33,940 bases of DNA from CAZLMF01 sp964560565 (GTDB taxonomy: Bacteria; Bacillota; Clostridia; Oscillospirales; Ruminococcaceae). The position numbers were made by a program, and so were the translations under genes. Under the pieces are notes generated by a model, which saw only the letters and a list, made by a program, of their open reading frames with translations, ran no database searches and had not been told where the DNA came from. Shown piece by piece: positions 1-8,479 of this stretch. Within the stretch, counting starts at the first letter, position 1; each line of letters opens with the position of its first letter. The stretch lies in assembly GCA_964560565.1 (NCBI GenBank), contig CAZLMF010000007.1, positions 1 to 33,940 on the forward strand. The letters run 5' to 3'.

Positions 1-888
1 AACAACCTGGTCGATTTCAATTTTGCCAAGCTCGTCAACAGTCTTTGTGTTTTCGGGAAGATGAGGACAGGCAACAGTCGGCTTTAGAGTAGACAGGTCA
101 ATTTCTACAACACTATCATACTCGGCATCCTCGTCAGCCTCATAAACCTTATATTCTCTCAGGCTTCTGCCGTTAACATATTCAAGTGTAACATCATCAA
201 CAGGGAAAATACCGTTCTTTGCGCCACACTCGATAGCCATATTAGAGATGCAGAGTCTATCGTCCATTGACAGCTCCTTTATGCCATCGCCTGTAAATTC
301 GAGTGACTTATAAAGAGCGCCGTCAACGCCTATCATGCCGATAATGTGCAGAATAACATCCTTGCCGCCCACCCATTTATTTAGCTTGCCTGTTATGTTA
401 AATCGAATTGCTGAAGGCACTTTAAACCATGCCTCACCTGTTGCCATTCCTGCCGCCATGTCAGTTGAGCCTACTCCTGTTGAAAATGCGCCTAAAGCTC
501 CATAAGTACAAGTATGGCTGTCTGCACCGATAATGCACTCCCCTGGACCAACTAAACCCTTTTCAGGCAGTAGCGCATGCTCAATGCCCATATCGCCGAC
601 ATCATAGTAGTTTACAATTCCCTTTTCCTCGGCAAAGCCTCTGCACATAGCGCATTGGTTAGCTGCCTTAATGTCCTTGTTGGGAGTAAAGTGGTCCATT
701 ACCATTGAGATTTTCGATTTGTCGAAAACTCCGTCAAAGCCTGCCTTGCGAAACTCGTTGATTGCAACGGGGCTTGTAATGTCGTTACCAAGCACCATAT
801 CAAGCTTTCCTCGAATAAGCTGCCCTGCCTGCACGCTTTCAAGTCCTGCCGCGGCGGCAAGGATTTTTTGAGTCATTGTCATTGCCAT
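1..888 (-). CDS. leuC: 3-isopropylmalate dehydratase large subunit (partial, 3' end off window)
   Basis: Large [4Fe-4S] subunit of the isopropylmalate/citraconate isomerase, which works with LeuD. The first 296 residues are present; the HacA/LeuC-type family is usually about 420, so roughly 120 are beyond the left edge. Visible family marks are the start MAMTMTQKILAAAAG, a GADSHTCTYGALG block and a VACPHLPENT block; the Fe-S cysteine region is mostly outside the window. ATG at 888 is chosen because AGGAG lies 7 nt upstream; ATG at 894 would leave only 1 nt. It is the fourth gene of the T-box-controlled ilvB-ilvN-cimA set, 25 nt after cimA. That neighbourhood suggests it isomerises citramalate for isoleucine as well as isopropylmalate for leucine. 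The aconitase at 9815-11752 is a separate, longer relative. Confidence 0.93.
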   Translation of the reverse strand, partial: MAMTMTQKILAAAAGLESVQAGQLIRGKLDMVLGNDITSPVAINEFRKAGFDGVFDKSKISMVMDHFTPNKDIKAANQCAMCRGFAEEKGIVNYYDVGDMGIEHALLPEKGLVGPGECIIGADSHTCTYGALGAFSTGVGSTDMAAGMATGEAWFKVPSAIRFNITGKLNKWVGGKDVILHIIGMIGVDGALYKSLEFTGDGIKELSMDDRLCISNMAIECGAKNGIFPVDDVTLEYVNGRSLREYKVYEADEDAEYDSVVEIDLSTLKPTVACPHLPENTKTVDELGKIEIDQVV

Positions 889-913
889 ATTCATTCTCCT
901 TTATAGTAGTTTT

Positions 914-2497
914 TTATCTGATTATATGCTTTCTAAGCTCTTTATAAAGCTTATATTCCATACTGTCAACCAATGCCACCATACTGGCGTTGATAATATC
1001 CGCAGATGCGCCCACTGTTGTCCAAACTTCCTCACCGTCGGTGGATTCCATTAAGACTCGAGTGGTAGCGGCTGTTGCCGCACCTGTGTTCATCACACGC
1101 ACCTTATAGTCAATTAGCCTTACCTTGCCAAGTGAGGGGTAGAATACTTCTAGGGCTTTTCTCAGCGCCTTATCTATTGCGTTTACAGGGCCGTTGCCCT
1201 CGGAGGCGGTGATTTCATACTGCTCGCCTACCTTGATTTTGATAAGGGCACTTGAAAGGTTACCAATTCCGTCTTCGCACTTTTCGCCGATGATTTTGAA
1301 GTTCTCAATCTCAAAAAAGGACTTAAACCTCTTTAACTGCTTGAGTACACGCAGTTCAAAGCTTGCGTCTGCCGCTTCAAATTGATAGCCCTCATGCTCG
1401 AGCTGTTTTAGCATATCAATTACCTGCTGAGTTTCGGGGCTTTCCTTGGTAAGTGTGGGGTCAACCTCACTTAGCCTCATAAGGATTGCTGTGCGTCCTG
1501 CTACTTCAGAGATAAGGATATTACGCTCGTTGCCGACACTTTGAGGCTCGATATGCTCAAAGGAGCGACTGCATTTTGACACACCGTCAACGTGCATTCC
1601 GCCTTTATGGGCAAAAGCTGACTTGCCCACATAGGGCATATTGTCGCCAATGCTGATATTTGCAACCTCAGCGATATAGCGTGCCATTGAGGTAAGCCTT
1701 GGCATGGACTGCTCAGGTACACAGCTAAAACCGAGCTTTAGCTGAGCGCCTGCAATAATCGTGGATAGATTTGCATTTCCGCAGCGTTCACCTATTCCGA
1801 TAAAAGTACCCTGCACTTGCGTAGCGCCTGCTTTTACTGCCATGATGGAATTTGCTACCGCACAACCGCTATCATTGTGGCAATGAATGCCTACTGGTAC
1901 GGATATTGCTTCTCTTGCGACTTTTGTTATCTCATAGACTTCATCAGGCATACATCCGCCGTTGGTTTCGCATAATACCACCCAACTGGCACCTGCTCTT
2001 TCAGCAGCTTTAAGGGCTTTTAGCGCATATTCGGGGTTCTCTTTATAGCCGTCAAAGAAATGCTCAGCGTCAAAGATTACTTCCTTGCCAAGCTTTGCGA
2101 AGTATGCAACAGTATCCTCAATCATAGCAAGGTTTTCCTCTAGGGTGACGCCTAGTATTTTAGTGACATGCATATCCCATGCCTTGCCGAAAATTGCGAC
2201 GGCTTCGGTATTTGCAGATACAATGCTCTGCACACCTTTATCGTAAGCTACCTCCACCCCACGCCTTCTGGTTGAGCCAAAGGCAACAAGCTTTGCGTGG
2301 TTAAGTTTAAGCTCGTCAATGCGCTTGAAAAACTCCAAATCCTTTGGGTTTGATGCAGGGTTGCCTGCCTCGATATAGTCAATTCCAAACTCATCAAGGG
2401 TTCTGACAATATTGAGTTTATCCTCCACTGAAAAGGTGACATTTTCGCTTTGTGCGCCGTCTCTTAGGGTGGAGTCAAACATGTATAGCTTCTCCAT
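914..2497 (-). CDS. cimA: (R)-citramalate synthase
   Basis: Condenses pyruvate with acetyl-CoA to (R)-citramalate, the first step of threonine-independent isoleucine synthesis. The 527 residues match the usual length of the long CimA type. The N-terminal HMGL-like TIM barrel starts with FDSTLRDGAQ (catalytic Arg12, metal-binding Asp13), and HCHND in the middle supplies the metal-binding His pair. The C-terminal third (from about residue 390) is the LeuA-type allosteric domain, where isoleucine or leucine binds in relatives. AGGAGG lies 11 nt before ATG at 2497. It sits 29 nt after ilvN and 25 nt before leuC, which favours citramalate synthase over 2-isopropylmalate synthase; the start sequence also fits the CimA subfamily better than LeuA. 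Confidence 0.93.
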   Translation of the reverse strand: MEKLYMFDSTLRDGAQSENVTFSVEDKLNIVRTLDEFGIDYIEAGNPASNPKDLEFFKRIDELKLNHAKLVAFGSTRRRGVEVAYDKGVQSIVSANTEAVAIFGKAWDMHVTKILGVTLEENLAMIEDTVAYFAKLGKEVIFDAEHFFDGYKENPEYALKALKAAERAGASWVVLCETNGGCMPDEVYEITKVAREAISVPVGIHCHNDSGCAVANSIMAVKAGATQVQGTFIGIGERCGNANLSTIIAGAQLKLGFSCVPEQSMPRLTSMARYIAEVANISIGDNMPYVGKSAFAHKGGMHVDGVSKCSRSFEHIEPQSVGNERNILISEVAGRTAILMRLSEVDPTLTKESPETQQVIDMLKQLEHEGYQFEAADASFELRVLKQLKRFKSFFEIENFKIIGEKCEDGIGNLSSALIKIKVGEQYEITASEGNGPVNAIDKALRKALEVFYPSLGKVRLIDYKVRVMNTGAATAATTRVLMESTDGEEVWTTVGASADIINASMVALVDSMEYKLYKELRKHIIR

Positions 2498-2526
2498 TTT
2501 TAGTATAGCCTCCTATAATCTGATTG

Positions 2527-3003
2527 TCAATCTCTCTCTAGGGCGGAAATTCCCGTTCTAACGAGCTTTTTTATGCCAAATGGCATCAGCATATCTATGA
2601 AACTTGTGACCTTTTCAGGCTCACTTGTAAGCTCCAGTAAAAGGCTTGACGGGGATACGTCCACTATCTTTGCACGAAAGAGGTTTGCCACCTCAACAAG
2701 CTGTTGTCGGTCGGTATCATCGCTTCCAACCCTTATGAGTATATGCTCTCTGCATACGCTGTCGGGTGGTAGAACATTTACCTCGCATACCTCATAAAGC
2801 TTGAGTAGTTGCTTTTCAATTTGCTCAAGGGTATGCTCGTCACCCTCAACTACAATGGTCATGCGTGATTTACCGCTTTGCTCTGTTTGTGCGACGTTTA
2901 GGCTTTGGATATTGTAGCCCCTGCGTGAAAACAGACCTGCTACACGAATTAGAACACCTGAATTATTTTCAACTAAAACCGATAGAACATGTCGTGACTG
3001 CAT
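2527..3003 (-). CDS. ilvN: Acetolactate synthase small (regulatory) subunit
   Basis: Regulatory subunit of acetohydroxyacid synthase, which binds valine through ACT domains and raises activity of the IlvB catalytic subunit. It is 158 residues from the chosen start, normal for the short IlvN/IlvH type. An N-terminal ACT domain (residues 1-75) carries RHVLSVLVENNSGVLIRVAGLF and RRGYNIQSLNV-like segments, and a C-terminal ACT-like domain follows with RAKIVDVSPSSLLLELT. A longer reading frame goes back to 3027, but ATG at 3003 has GAGGAGG 9 nt upstream and begins directly after the ilvB stop (one base apart), so the two are translationally coupled. Confidence 0.95.
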   Translation of the reverse strand: MQSRHVLSVLVENNSGVLIRVAGLFSRRGYNIQSLNVAQTEQSGKSRMTIVVEGDEHTLEQIEKQLLKLYEVCEVNVLPPDSVCREHILIRVGSDDTDRQQLVEVANLFRAKIVDVSPSSLLLELTSEPEKVTSFIDMLMPFGIKKLVRTGISALERD

Positions 3004-3004
3004 A

Positions 3005-4714
3005 TTATCTGTCCTCCTCATCATCAATTACTATATCCATTATAAGTTCGTCAATTGGCTTTCCTGCGGGTACCATTGGTAAAACATTTATATCCTTGTC
3101 AATACGGCAGTCAATAAGCACCGGACGACTTGCAGCAAGTGCCTTTTCAAGCACCTCTCTTACCTGTGACTTGCGCTCAATCACATAAGCTTCAATGCCA
3201 AATGCGTTTGCAAGCATCACATAATTTGTCGGGCGGTCAAGGGTAGTTTGACTAAATCGCTTGCCATAGAATAGTCTTTGCCACTGGCGCACCATGCCAA
3301 GTACAGAGTTGTTAAACAATAGCTCGATTATGGGGATGTTGAATTTTGAAGCGGTAACAAGCTCGTTGCAGTTCATGTGGAAGCTGCCGTCACCTGCTAC
3401 GTTTACTACCCTTTTATCGGGGTTTCCAACCTGCGCACCTAAGCTTGCGCCTAAGCCGTATCCCATTGTGCCAAGTCCACCGGAGGTAATAAAGCTGCGT
3501 GGGAAGCGGAAATTATAAAACTGCGCCGCCCACATTTGGTGCTGCCCCACCTCGGTAGTAAGAATGGCTTCTCCATTTGTAAGCTCATCGAGGGTTTCAA
3601 TCACATATTGAGGGGTGACATACTCGTCATTAAGCTCCCTTTGGTAAAGAGGGTAATCAGCCTTCCACTTTTTCACCTTACTTAGCCACTGGGTATTATC
3701 CTTTTTGGGCATTTGCTCTAATCGAGTGTTGATAGCATCAAGCACGCTCGCAATATCTCCTACCACCTTGTGGCTGACTTCAATGTTTTTATTGACCTCG
3801 GCAGGGTCAATATCTATTTGCAAAATTGCCGCTTGCTTAGCAAAAAGGGACTTATCGCCGATTACTCTATCGCTAAAACGAGTGCCGAGGGCGATGAAAA
3901 GGTCACATTCGCCGATTGCAAGGGATGATGCCTTAGTGCCGTGCATACCGAGCATACCGATATAGTTCTCGTGGGTATTGTCAAAGCCACCCTGCCCCAT
4001 AAGCGAAGACGAAACGGGCGCTTGCACAAGATGCGCAAATTTTGCTACTTGCTTTGCCGCTTCACTTAGGATTACGCCGCCACCTGTATAAATATAGGGG
4101 CGCTTGCTTTGGGTTATCATCTCAATTGCTCGCTGGATTTCAGGCTCTTGTGAGGCTGATAATTGCTTGTTGACGGACTTTGGGGATGTTGACTCAAAGT
4201 CATATTTATGGGCAGTGATGTCCTTGGGAATGTCGATTAGAACAGGCCCCTTGCGCCCTTCATTGGCAATGTAAAACGCTTGCCTTACTGTGTTTGCAAG
4301 CTCCGCTACGTCCTTTACAATGAAGTTGTGCTTTGTTACAGGCATTGTAATGCCTGTAATGTCCACCTCTTGGAAGCTGTCAAGCCCTAGCAGGTCGAGC
4401 GCAACGTTACCTGTGATTGCGACCATAGGAACGCTATCCATGTAAGCGGTTGCAATGCCTGTGACAAGGTTTGTAGCCCCAGGGCCGGATGTCGCGATTA
4501 CAACTCCAGTTTTCCCTGTCGAGCGAGCATAGCCGTCAGCTGCGTGGGATGCGCCTTGCTCATGTGCTGTAAGAATATGGTTGACCCTATCCGAATATTC
4601 GTAAAGCGCATCGTATATGTTCAAAACTGCGCCGCCGGGATAACCGAAAACGGTATCCACTCCCTGTTCAAGCAGACATTCAACCAATATCTGCGCTCCT
4701 GTCAAATTTCTCAT
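3005..4714 (-). CDS. ilvB: Acetolactate synthase large (catalytic) subunit
   Basis: Thiamine-diphosphate enzyme that makes 2-acetolactate from pyruvate (valine, leucine) or 2-aceto-2-hydroxybutyrate from pyruvate and 2-oxobutyrate (isoleucine). About 569 residues in three family domains: N-terminal TPP-binding (VFGYPGGAVLNIYDAL, with AHEQGA holding the catalytic Glu), a central domain, and C-terminal TPP-binding with GDGSF...N for Mg2+. The frame opens at 4735, but ATG at 4714 is chosen because GGAG lies 9 nt upstream. It is the first gene behind the T-box leader, so the whole operon is attenuated by tRNA charging. The product of cimA and leuC feeds the 2-oxobutyrate branch of this enzyme. 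Confidence 0.96.
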   Translation of the reverse strand: MRNLTGAQILVECLLEQGVDTVFGYPGGAVLNIYDALYEYSDRVNHILTAHEQGASHAADGYARSTGKTGVVIATSGPGATNLVTGIATAYMDSVPMVAITGNVALDLLGLDSFQEVDITGITMPVTKHNFIVKDVAELANTVRQAFYIANEGRKGPVLIDIPKDITAHKYDFESTSPKSVNKQLSASQEPEIQRAIEMITQSKRPYIYTGGGVILSEAAKQVAKFAHLVQAPVSSSLMGQGGFDNTHENYIGMLGMHGTKASSLAIGECDLFIALGTRFSDRVIGDKSLFAKQAAILQIDIDPAEVNKNIEVSHKVVGDIASVLDAINTRLEQMPKKDNTQWLSKVKKWKADYPLYQRELNDEYVTPQYVIETLDELTNGEAILTTEVGQHQMWAAQFYNFRFPRSFITSGGLGTMGYGLGASLGAQVGNPDKRVVNVAGDGSFHMNCNELVTASKFNIPIIELLFNNSVLGMVRQWQRLFYGKRFSQTTLDRPTNYVMLANAFGIEAYVIERKSQVREVLEKALAASRPVLIDCRIDKDINVLPMVPAGKPIDELIMDIVIDDEEDR

Positions 4715-4741
4715 TTTTACACACTCCAGATACAAAAATAA

Positions 4742-5007
4742 AAGCTTCGCCTCTAATTCTAGAGGCGAAGCTTAATTCACTCCGCGGTACCACTCTAATT
4801 GACGTATAATACGCCCACTCTGACACGTCAAACAACGTGCGTTCCTATAACGGGGAATACCGTCTGTAACTACCGGGCTGTTAAGCCTTTCGCTTCAGCT
4901 GCTCAAGGGTGATTTATACGTTCACACTGCACGATGCTTTACACCAACCAGCATCTCTCTTTGCTTTAGAATGAACCTTGCTCCCAATCAACGCATTTGC
5001 AATATAT
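4742..5007 (-). promoter_or_regulatory. T-box riboswitch leader (probable Ile specifier) with terminator
   Basis: Leader RNA between the promoter and ilvB. Reading the minus strand: a stem I region with AGAGAGA (4954-4960) and a GGTTGGTG apical loop, then the T-box AGAGTGGTACCGCGG at 4782-4796, then a perfect 14-bp terminator stem (4742-4755 with 4760-4773, loop 4756-4759) followed by TTTATTTTTG. The TGGT of the T-box bulge should pair with an ACCA tRNA end, meaning discriminator A, as in tRNA-Ile and tRNA-Leu. The best specifier codon in the right arm of stem I is ATC (Ile) at 4911-4913, followed by ACC; GTA (Val) a few bases earlier is a weaker alternative. Uncharged tRNA would stabilise the antiterminator and switch ilvB-ilvN-cimA-leuC on. 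Confidence 0.93.
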
Positions 5008-5013
5008 GCTGTA

Positions 5014-5042
5014 ATGTTATCATATGCATATCGACTTGTCAA
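5014..5042 (-). promoter_or_regulatory. Sigma-A promoter of the ilvBN-cimA-leuC operon
   Basis: TTGACA (-35, 5037-5042) and TAACAT (-10, 5014-5019) on the minus strand with a 17-nt spacer and a TGA extended -10. It lies just upstream of the T-box leader, so transcription should begin near 5007. Confidence 0.75.
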
Positions 5043-5066
5043 GGGAATAATGAAATATATTTTAAA

Positions 5067-5825
5067 TTATTTTCTAACTGCGATGATAAACCTATGCTCC
5101 TTGCTTTCAATGTAACCCTTCTGCTCTAGTGCATCGTGCAGCCTGCATAGCTGTGTAAAGCAGTTATCAACGGAAAAGTCAGGAAATTCCCATTCAATCA
5201 CCTTTGCATATTGGATAAGTGCGCCCATATCGTAAAAACGCAAGTACGGGAAGTACTCGTTTTTGAAAATCAACTTGAAGCTTTGTGCTTGCAGCTCGTC
5301 ACTTATGCTGTGAAGAGTAAACTCACTGCTGACTATTTCTTCGAAATCCTCGATTAGAAACTCCGAAAGTGCCTTGTTGTTAAGCCCTCCGACTTGCTGG
5401 GTGATAAATATTCCGTCGGGCTTTAATGCTCGCCATACCTCCCTTGAATCAAAGGATTCATGGCGGTTAATGATAATATCAAAAAACCCATCTTCAAAGG
5501 GCAGGCTTTCATCGCCGATTATGCGAGCAACATTTATGCCTAAAGGTGCAAGCTTTTCCATGCAAAGCTCATAATTTGGCTCATAGCCCTCAGTGGCATA
5601 GATATTTTCATAGGGGTGGTTAAGAGTCAGTAAAAACTCTCCTCCCCCTGTGCCCATATCAAGGAGTTTCATGTCCTTTGTTAGGTGCTCTTGGATTATT
5701 TCCTTGTAGTCCCAAGGAAGTGGCTCTTCCTTTATTTTGCCACTGATTTGAGTGAAGTCCCAGCCCTCAAAATCGAAGTTCTCTAACTCCTCCCACTTTT
5801 CACGCAGGGCATTATAGTCCGTCAT
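5067..5825 (-). CDS. Class I SAM-dependent methyltransferase
   Basis: A 252-residue Rossmann-fold methyltransferase; the substrate cannot be told from sequence. Motif I is LLDMGTGGGEF (residues 54-64), which binds S-adenosylmethionine. A later ATEGYEPNYELC stretch is motif II, and FEDGFFDIIINRH is the motif IV-like strand. The rest resembles generic Methyltransf_11 proteins from Clostridia. ATG at 5825 has AAGGAG about 6 nt upstream. It is the last gene of a same-strand run that starts at rex, 33 nt after the DUF4364 gene. No transcription terminator is obvious before the ilv promoter. Confidence 0.8.
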   Translation of the reverse strand: MTDYNALREKWEELENFDFEGWDFTQISGKIKEEPLPWDYKEIIQEHLTKDMKLLDMGTGGGEFLLTLNHPYENIYATEGYEPNYELCMEKLAPLGINVARIIGDESLPFEDGFFDIIINRHESFDSREVWRALKPDGIFITQQVGGLNNKALSEFLIEDFEEIVSSEFTLHSISDELQAQSFKLIFKNEYFPYLRFYDMGALIQYAKVIEWEFPDFSVDNCFTQLCRLHDALEQKGYIESKEHRFIIAVRK

Positions 5826-5858
5826 ATTTAGCTCCTTATAGGCTTATTTGCGTTGCCC

Positions 5859-6446
5859 TTAAATGCTTTCGTCTTCGCTTTCCTCTGCTCCATCGAGAGC
5901 AAGACCGATAATCTTCATGTAAAATGAGCTGGGATCGGCTTCAAGATTGCGCTTAATCTTGCGTGCCTGCTCACGCTCCGGTGCGTACAAGCGAATATCT
6001 GCCAGCATATTATCTGCCGACCTCAGTGCAAAACGCACCTCATATCCGCCTTGCTCAAGTTCAATGAATTCGCATTTTAGCTCCCTGTCACGCTTTATCT
6101 TTGCAAAAAGCTCAACCGCCGCATTGACTATACGGTCACGCAGTGTGCGTGGGATATATCGCTTAAATTCAGAGGCAATAACTGCACCTTTATCGGTGAG
6201 TTTGTAGTAGCTTTTGCCGTCCTTATCCTTCTCGTAGGTCACAAGCCCCTGAGTCTTCATGCCGCTGATTGCATCAGCTAGGTAGAAGTAGTTAATCATA
6301 TCATCGGTTGTGGCAACTTCCACAAGTTGCTCGTGAGTAAGCGGACTTGGCACATGACGCAGCATATAGCAAAGCAGTATGCGAATTTCGTAGGCTTCAT
6401 CAAGGGCACCGAAATTGCCGGTGTTGACAAGATACTTGTAGTCCAT
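5859..6446 (-). CDS. DUF4364 family winged-helix protein
   Basis: A 195-residue protein I recognise as the DUF4364 family, common in Clostridia and of unknown function. The first 90 residues read as a winged helix: LTHEQLVEVATTDDMINYFYLADAIS, then a wing GLVTYEKDKDGKSYYKLTDKGA of the type seen in PadR/MarR-like regulators. The C-terminal half is charged and ends in an acidic EESEDESI tail. GGAGG lies 7 nt before ATG at 6446. It sits between the DUF3006 gene (46 nt) and the methyltransferase gene (33 nt). A DNA-binding role is an inference from the fold only. Confidence 0.8.
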   Translation of the reverse strand: MDYKYLVNTGNFGALDEAYEIRILLCYMLRHVPSPLTHEQLVEVATTDDMINYFYLADAISGMKTQGLVTYEKDKDGKSYYKLTDKGAVIASEFKRYIPRTLRDRIVNAAVELFAKIKRDRELKCEFIELEQGGYEVRFALRSADNMLADIRLYAPEREQARKIKRNLEADPSSFYMKIIGLALDGAEESEDESI

Positions 6447-6492
6447 TTCTCTCCCTCCACATCCACGTAGTTGTTCTTTCGTTGCGTTTTAT

Positions 6493-6702
6493 TTATTCAG
6501 CCCAAAGGCTGTTTTGCAGCTTTTTAATTTTCTCTCTGCGTTTGTCAGTTTCGTCTTTTTCTATTTGGTAGTTGCCGTTTTCCTCAGTGATGATATCGCC
6601 CTCTTTGCAGTTCTCGGGCAGAATGCTCCTTTTAATATTTATATAGCCATCATCTGTTTCTATTACGGCATATTCGCCCTCAAAGCGTTCAATTATAAGC
6701 AT
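6493..6702 (-). CDS. DUF3006 domain small protein
   Basis: A 69-residue protein of the DUF3006 family. It has a small beta-barrel-like N-terminal half (IIERFEGEYAVIETDDGYINI) and a charged helical tail (DETDKRREKIKKLQNSLW). The frame extends to 6717, but ATG at 6702 is preferred because GAGGAGG is 6 nt upstream. It lies 11 nt after the MBL hydrolase. DUF3006 proteins are often found next to ComEC/Rec2-like MBL hydrolases in Firmicutes; the function is unknown, possibly a partner of the hydrolase. Confidence 0.82.
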   Translation of the reverse strand: MLIIERFEGEYAVIETDDGYINIKRSILPENCKEGDIITEENGNYQIEKDETDKRREKIKKLQNSLWAE

Positions 6703-6713
6703 TTTAACCCTCC

Positions 6714-7670
6714 TCACTTTTCGCTATTTACACTTAGTGTAGCACCGTCAGAAGTGATTACCACCGAGCCTGAAAGGTCAGTGCGGTATATATCAGTATT
6801 CCTTTTTGCAAGCCTATCTATGACTTTATCGTGGGGATGACCATAGCTATTGCCAGTGCCACAGGATATTACCGCAATTTCAGCATTGACAGCTTGCAAT
6901 AGTTCCTTGCTTGATGAGGTTGAGCTTCCATGGTGAGCGATTTGAAGTACTGTACTGCTAAGGCTGCCGCTTGCTTCAATAATATCAAGCTCAGCCGCCT
7001 TTTCAACGTCACCTGTGAAAAGAAAGCTTGTGTCGCCATAGCTTAGCCTACATACCACCGAATAGTTGTTAAGGTCATCATAAGCCTTGACAGGTGCGAG
7101 TATTGTAAGTCCGTCACCTATATCGTATTTTGCCCCAGGCTTTGCTGTGGTAATTTTAAGCCCCTTATCCGAGATTGCATTCAGCATTTTTTCATAAGCT
7201 CTTGAAGTGGGTGTAAGGGAATCCTTTACCCTTGGCATTATTACCATGCCGACTTCGTATCGCTCAATAATGGATGAAAGTGCGCCTATATGGTCTGAAT
7301 GAGGGTGGGTGGCAATTATATAGTCGAGCTTTTCCACTCCATGTGCGTCAAGGTAGTTGCGTAGCACCTCGCTTTTGTCAGCCTCGCCGCTATCGATAAG
7401 TGCCGCTTTGTCGGAGGTTAGTATAAGCGTGCTTTCGCCCTGCCCTACATCAATAAAATGAACCTCAAGCTTATCTGTGCGAGGTTGAACCTGCCCTTGA
7501 GTAAGCCCTGTCGCCTTATAGAGTGAATCCCATGTTAGGGAATCGATAATGCCAAGCTCGCTATTTAATGTAATAAGAGCACCTACTATAACCGCCACTG
7601 CTGTAATAATAGCTGTAAGTTTCTTTTTACTTAGTCCAAGCTTATTACCTGCTCTGTACTGCCTACTCAT
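6714..7670 (-). CDS. ComEC/Rec2-like MBL-fold hydrolase, membrane-anchored
   Basis: A 318-residue metallo-beta-lactamase-fold protein of the ComEC C-terminal type. A single hydrophobic segment (about residues 18-36) after a basic start anchors or exports it, so the catalytic domain should lie outside the membrane. The MBL domain starts at about 68 with VHFIDVGQGES; metal ligands are THPHSDHIG (His122, His124, Asp126, His127), FLFTGDVE and a late AHHGSSTSS. The ComEC channel (Competence) domain is absent, so this is the stand-alone form. It may be a nuclease or phosphodiesterase; the substrate is unknown. ATG at 7670 overlaps the end of rex by 8 nt, with AAGGA about 8 nt upstream, and DUF3006 follows. 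Confidence 0.85.
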   Translation of the reverse strand: MSRQYRAGNKLGLSKKKLTAIITAVAVIVGALITLNSELGIIDSLTWDSLYKATGLTQGQVQPRTDKLEVHFIDVGQGESTLILTSDKAALIDSGEADKSEVLRNYLDAHGVEKLDYIIATHPHSDHIGALSSIIERYEVGMVIMPRVKDSLTPTSRAYEKMLNAISDKGLKITTAKPGAKYDIGDGLTILAPVKAYDDLNNYSVVCRLSYGDTSFLFTGDVEKAAELDIIEASGSLSSTVLQIAHHGSSTSSSKELLQAVNAEIAVISCGTGNSYGHPHDKVIDRLAKRNTDIYRTDLSGSVVITSDGATLSVNSEK

Positions 7671-8310
7671 TGCTGTTTTCCTTGTTGGTAAGCCCGTAAG
7701 CCAGGGTAAGCAAGCTATCGCCTAAATGTACGTTTTCAACGAGTATATCCTTGTAATTTACACGCAAGTCATAGTGCGAGAAATTCCAAAAAGCCCTTAC
7801 TCCTAAGGTTATCAGCTCATCAGCAATGCTTTGAGCGGCATCACGAGGGATACACAAAATCGCCATCTTCGGTGAATTTTCCTTGCAAAAGCTTGCAAGC
7901 ATGGAGTTGTGCATTACTTCCACGCCTGAAACAGTAGTCCCCTCTAGCTTTTTATCGTTGTCGAAAATGCCCACAAGGTCACAACCGCGCTTTTCAAAGT
8001 CCATGTGCATTGCAATGGCACGACCAAGATTTCCTGCGCCTAGAAGCACCGCTTTGTATTGGTTGCCAATTCCGAGAATTTCACCGATTTTGTTGCGAAG
8101 CTCCGCCACGTTGTATCCATAGCCCTGCTGACCAAAACCGCCGAAGCAGTTTAGGTCCTGTCTGATTTGAGAAGCGGTAAGCCCCATAATCTCCGACAAC
8201 TCACGGGAGGAAATTTTTTGGTAACCCTGACGGCTCAGTTCACCAAGATAACGATAGTATCTGGGAAGCCGACGTATTACTGATATTGAAATTGATTCAT
8301 TCTTAGGCAT
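7663..8310 (-). CDS. rex: Redox-sensing transcriptional repressor Rex
   Basis: NADH/NAD+-sensing repressor that controls fermentation and redox genes in Gram-positive bacteria. It is 215 residues, normal length. The N-terminal winged helix has RLPRYYRYLGEL and the recognition stretch LTASQIRQDLNCFGGFGQQGYGY-like region (44-66). The C-terminal Rossmann domain carries VLLGAGNLGRA (88-98) for NAD(H), and a domain-swap helix ends the protein. ATG at 8310 has GGGAGG 5 nt upstream; the longer frame to 8358 runs into the repeat beside the scaffold gap and is unlikely. It is translationally coupled to the MBL hydrolase gene. Confidence 0.95.
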   Translation of the reverse strand: MPKNESISISVIRRLPRYYRYLGELSRQGYQKISSRELSEIMGLTASQIRQDLNCFGGFGQQGYGYNVAELRNKIGEILGIGNQYKAVLLGAGNLGRAIAMHMDFEKRGCDLVGIFDNDKKLEGTTVSGVEVMHNSMLASFCKENSPKMAILCIPRDAAQSIADELITLGVRAFWNFSHYDLRVNYKDILVENVHLGDSLLTLAYGLTNKENSNE

Positions 8311-8324
8311 GTTTACCTCCCATA

Positions 8325-8379
8325 AGCTTAATTGCCGCTGACACGCTTTGCAAGCCATATATCAGGCTTGCCTATGCCG
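8325..8379. repeat. Left copy of a 55-bp repeat flanking the scaffold gap
   Basis: This segment is identical, base for base, to 8480-8534 on the other side of the N run. It contains an inverted repeat GCAAGCC-ATATATCA-GGCTTGC that could form a hairpin. Exactly 55 identical bases at two contig ends is what a k=55 assembly graph leaves behind, so one copy may be an artefact. Confidence 0.9.
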
Positions 8380-8479
8380 NNNNNNNNNNNNNNNNNNNNN
8401 NNNNNNNNNNNNNNNNNNNNNNNNNNNNNNNNNNNNNNNNNNNNNNNNNNNNNNNNNNNNNNNNNNNNNNNNNNNNNNN
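8380..8479. other. Assembly gap, 100 N
   Basis: Exactly 100 undetermined bases, a usual placeholder for a scaffold gap of unknown length. Both flanks end in the same 55-mer. The 290-nt space between rex and the dehydrogenase holds only this gap, the two repeat copies and a truncated reading frame at 8527-8583. Confidence 0.97.
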
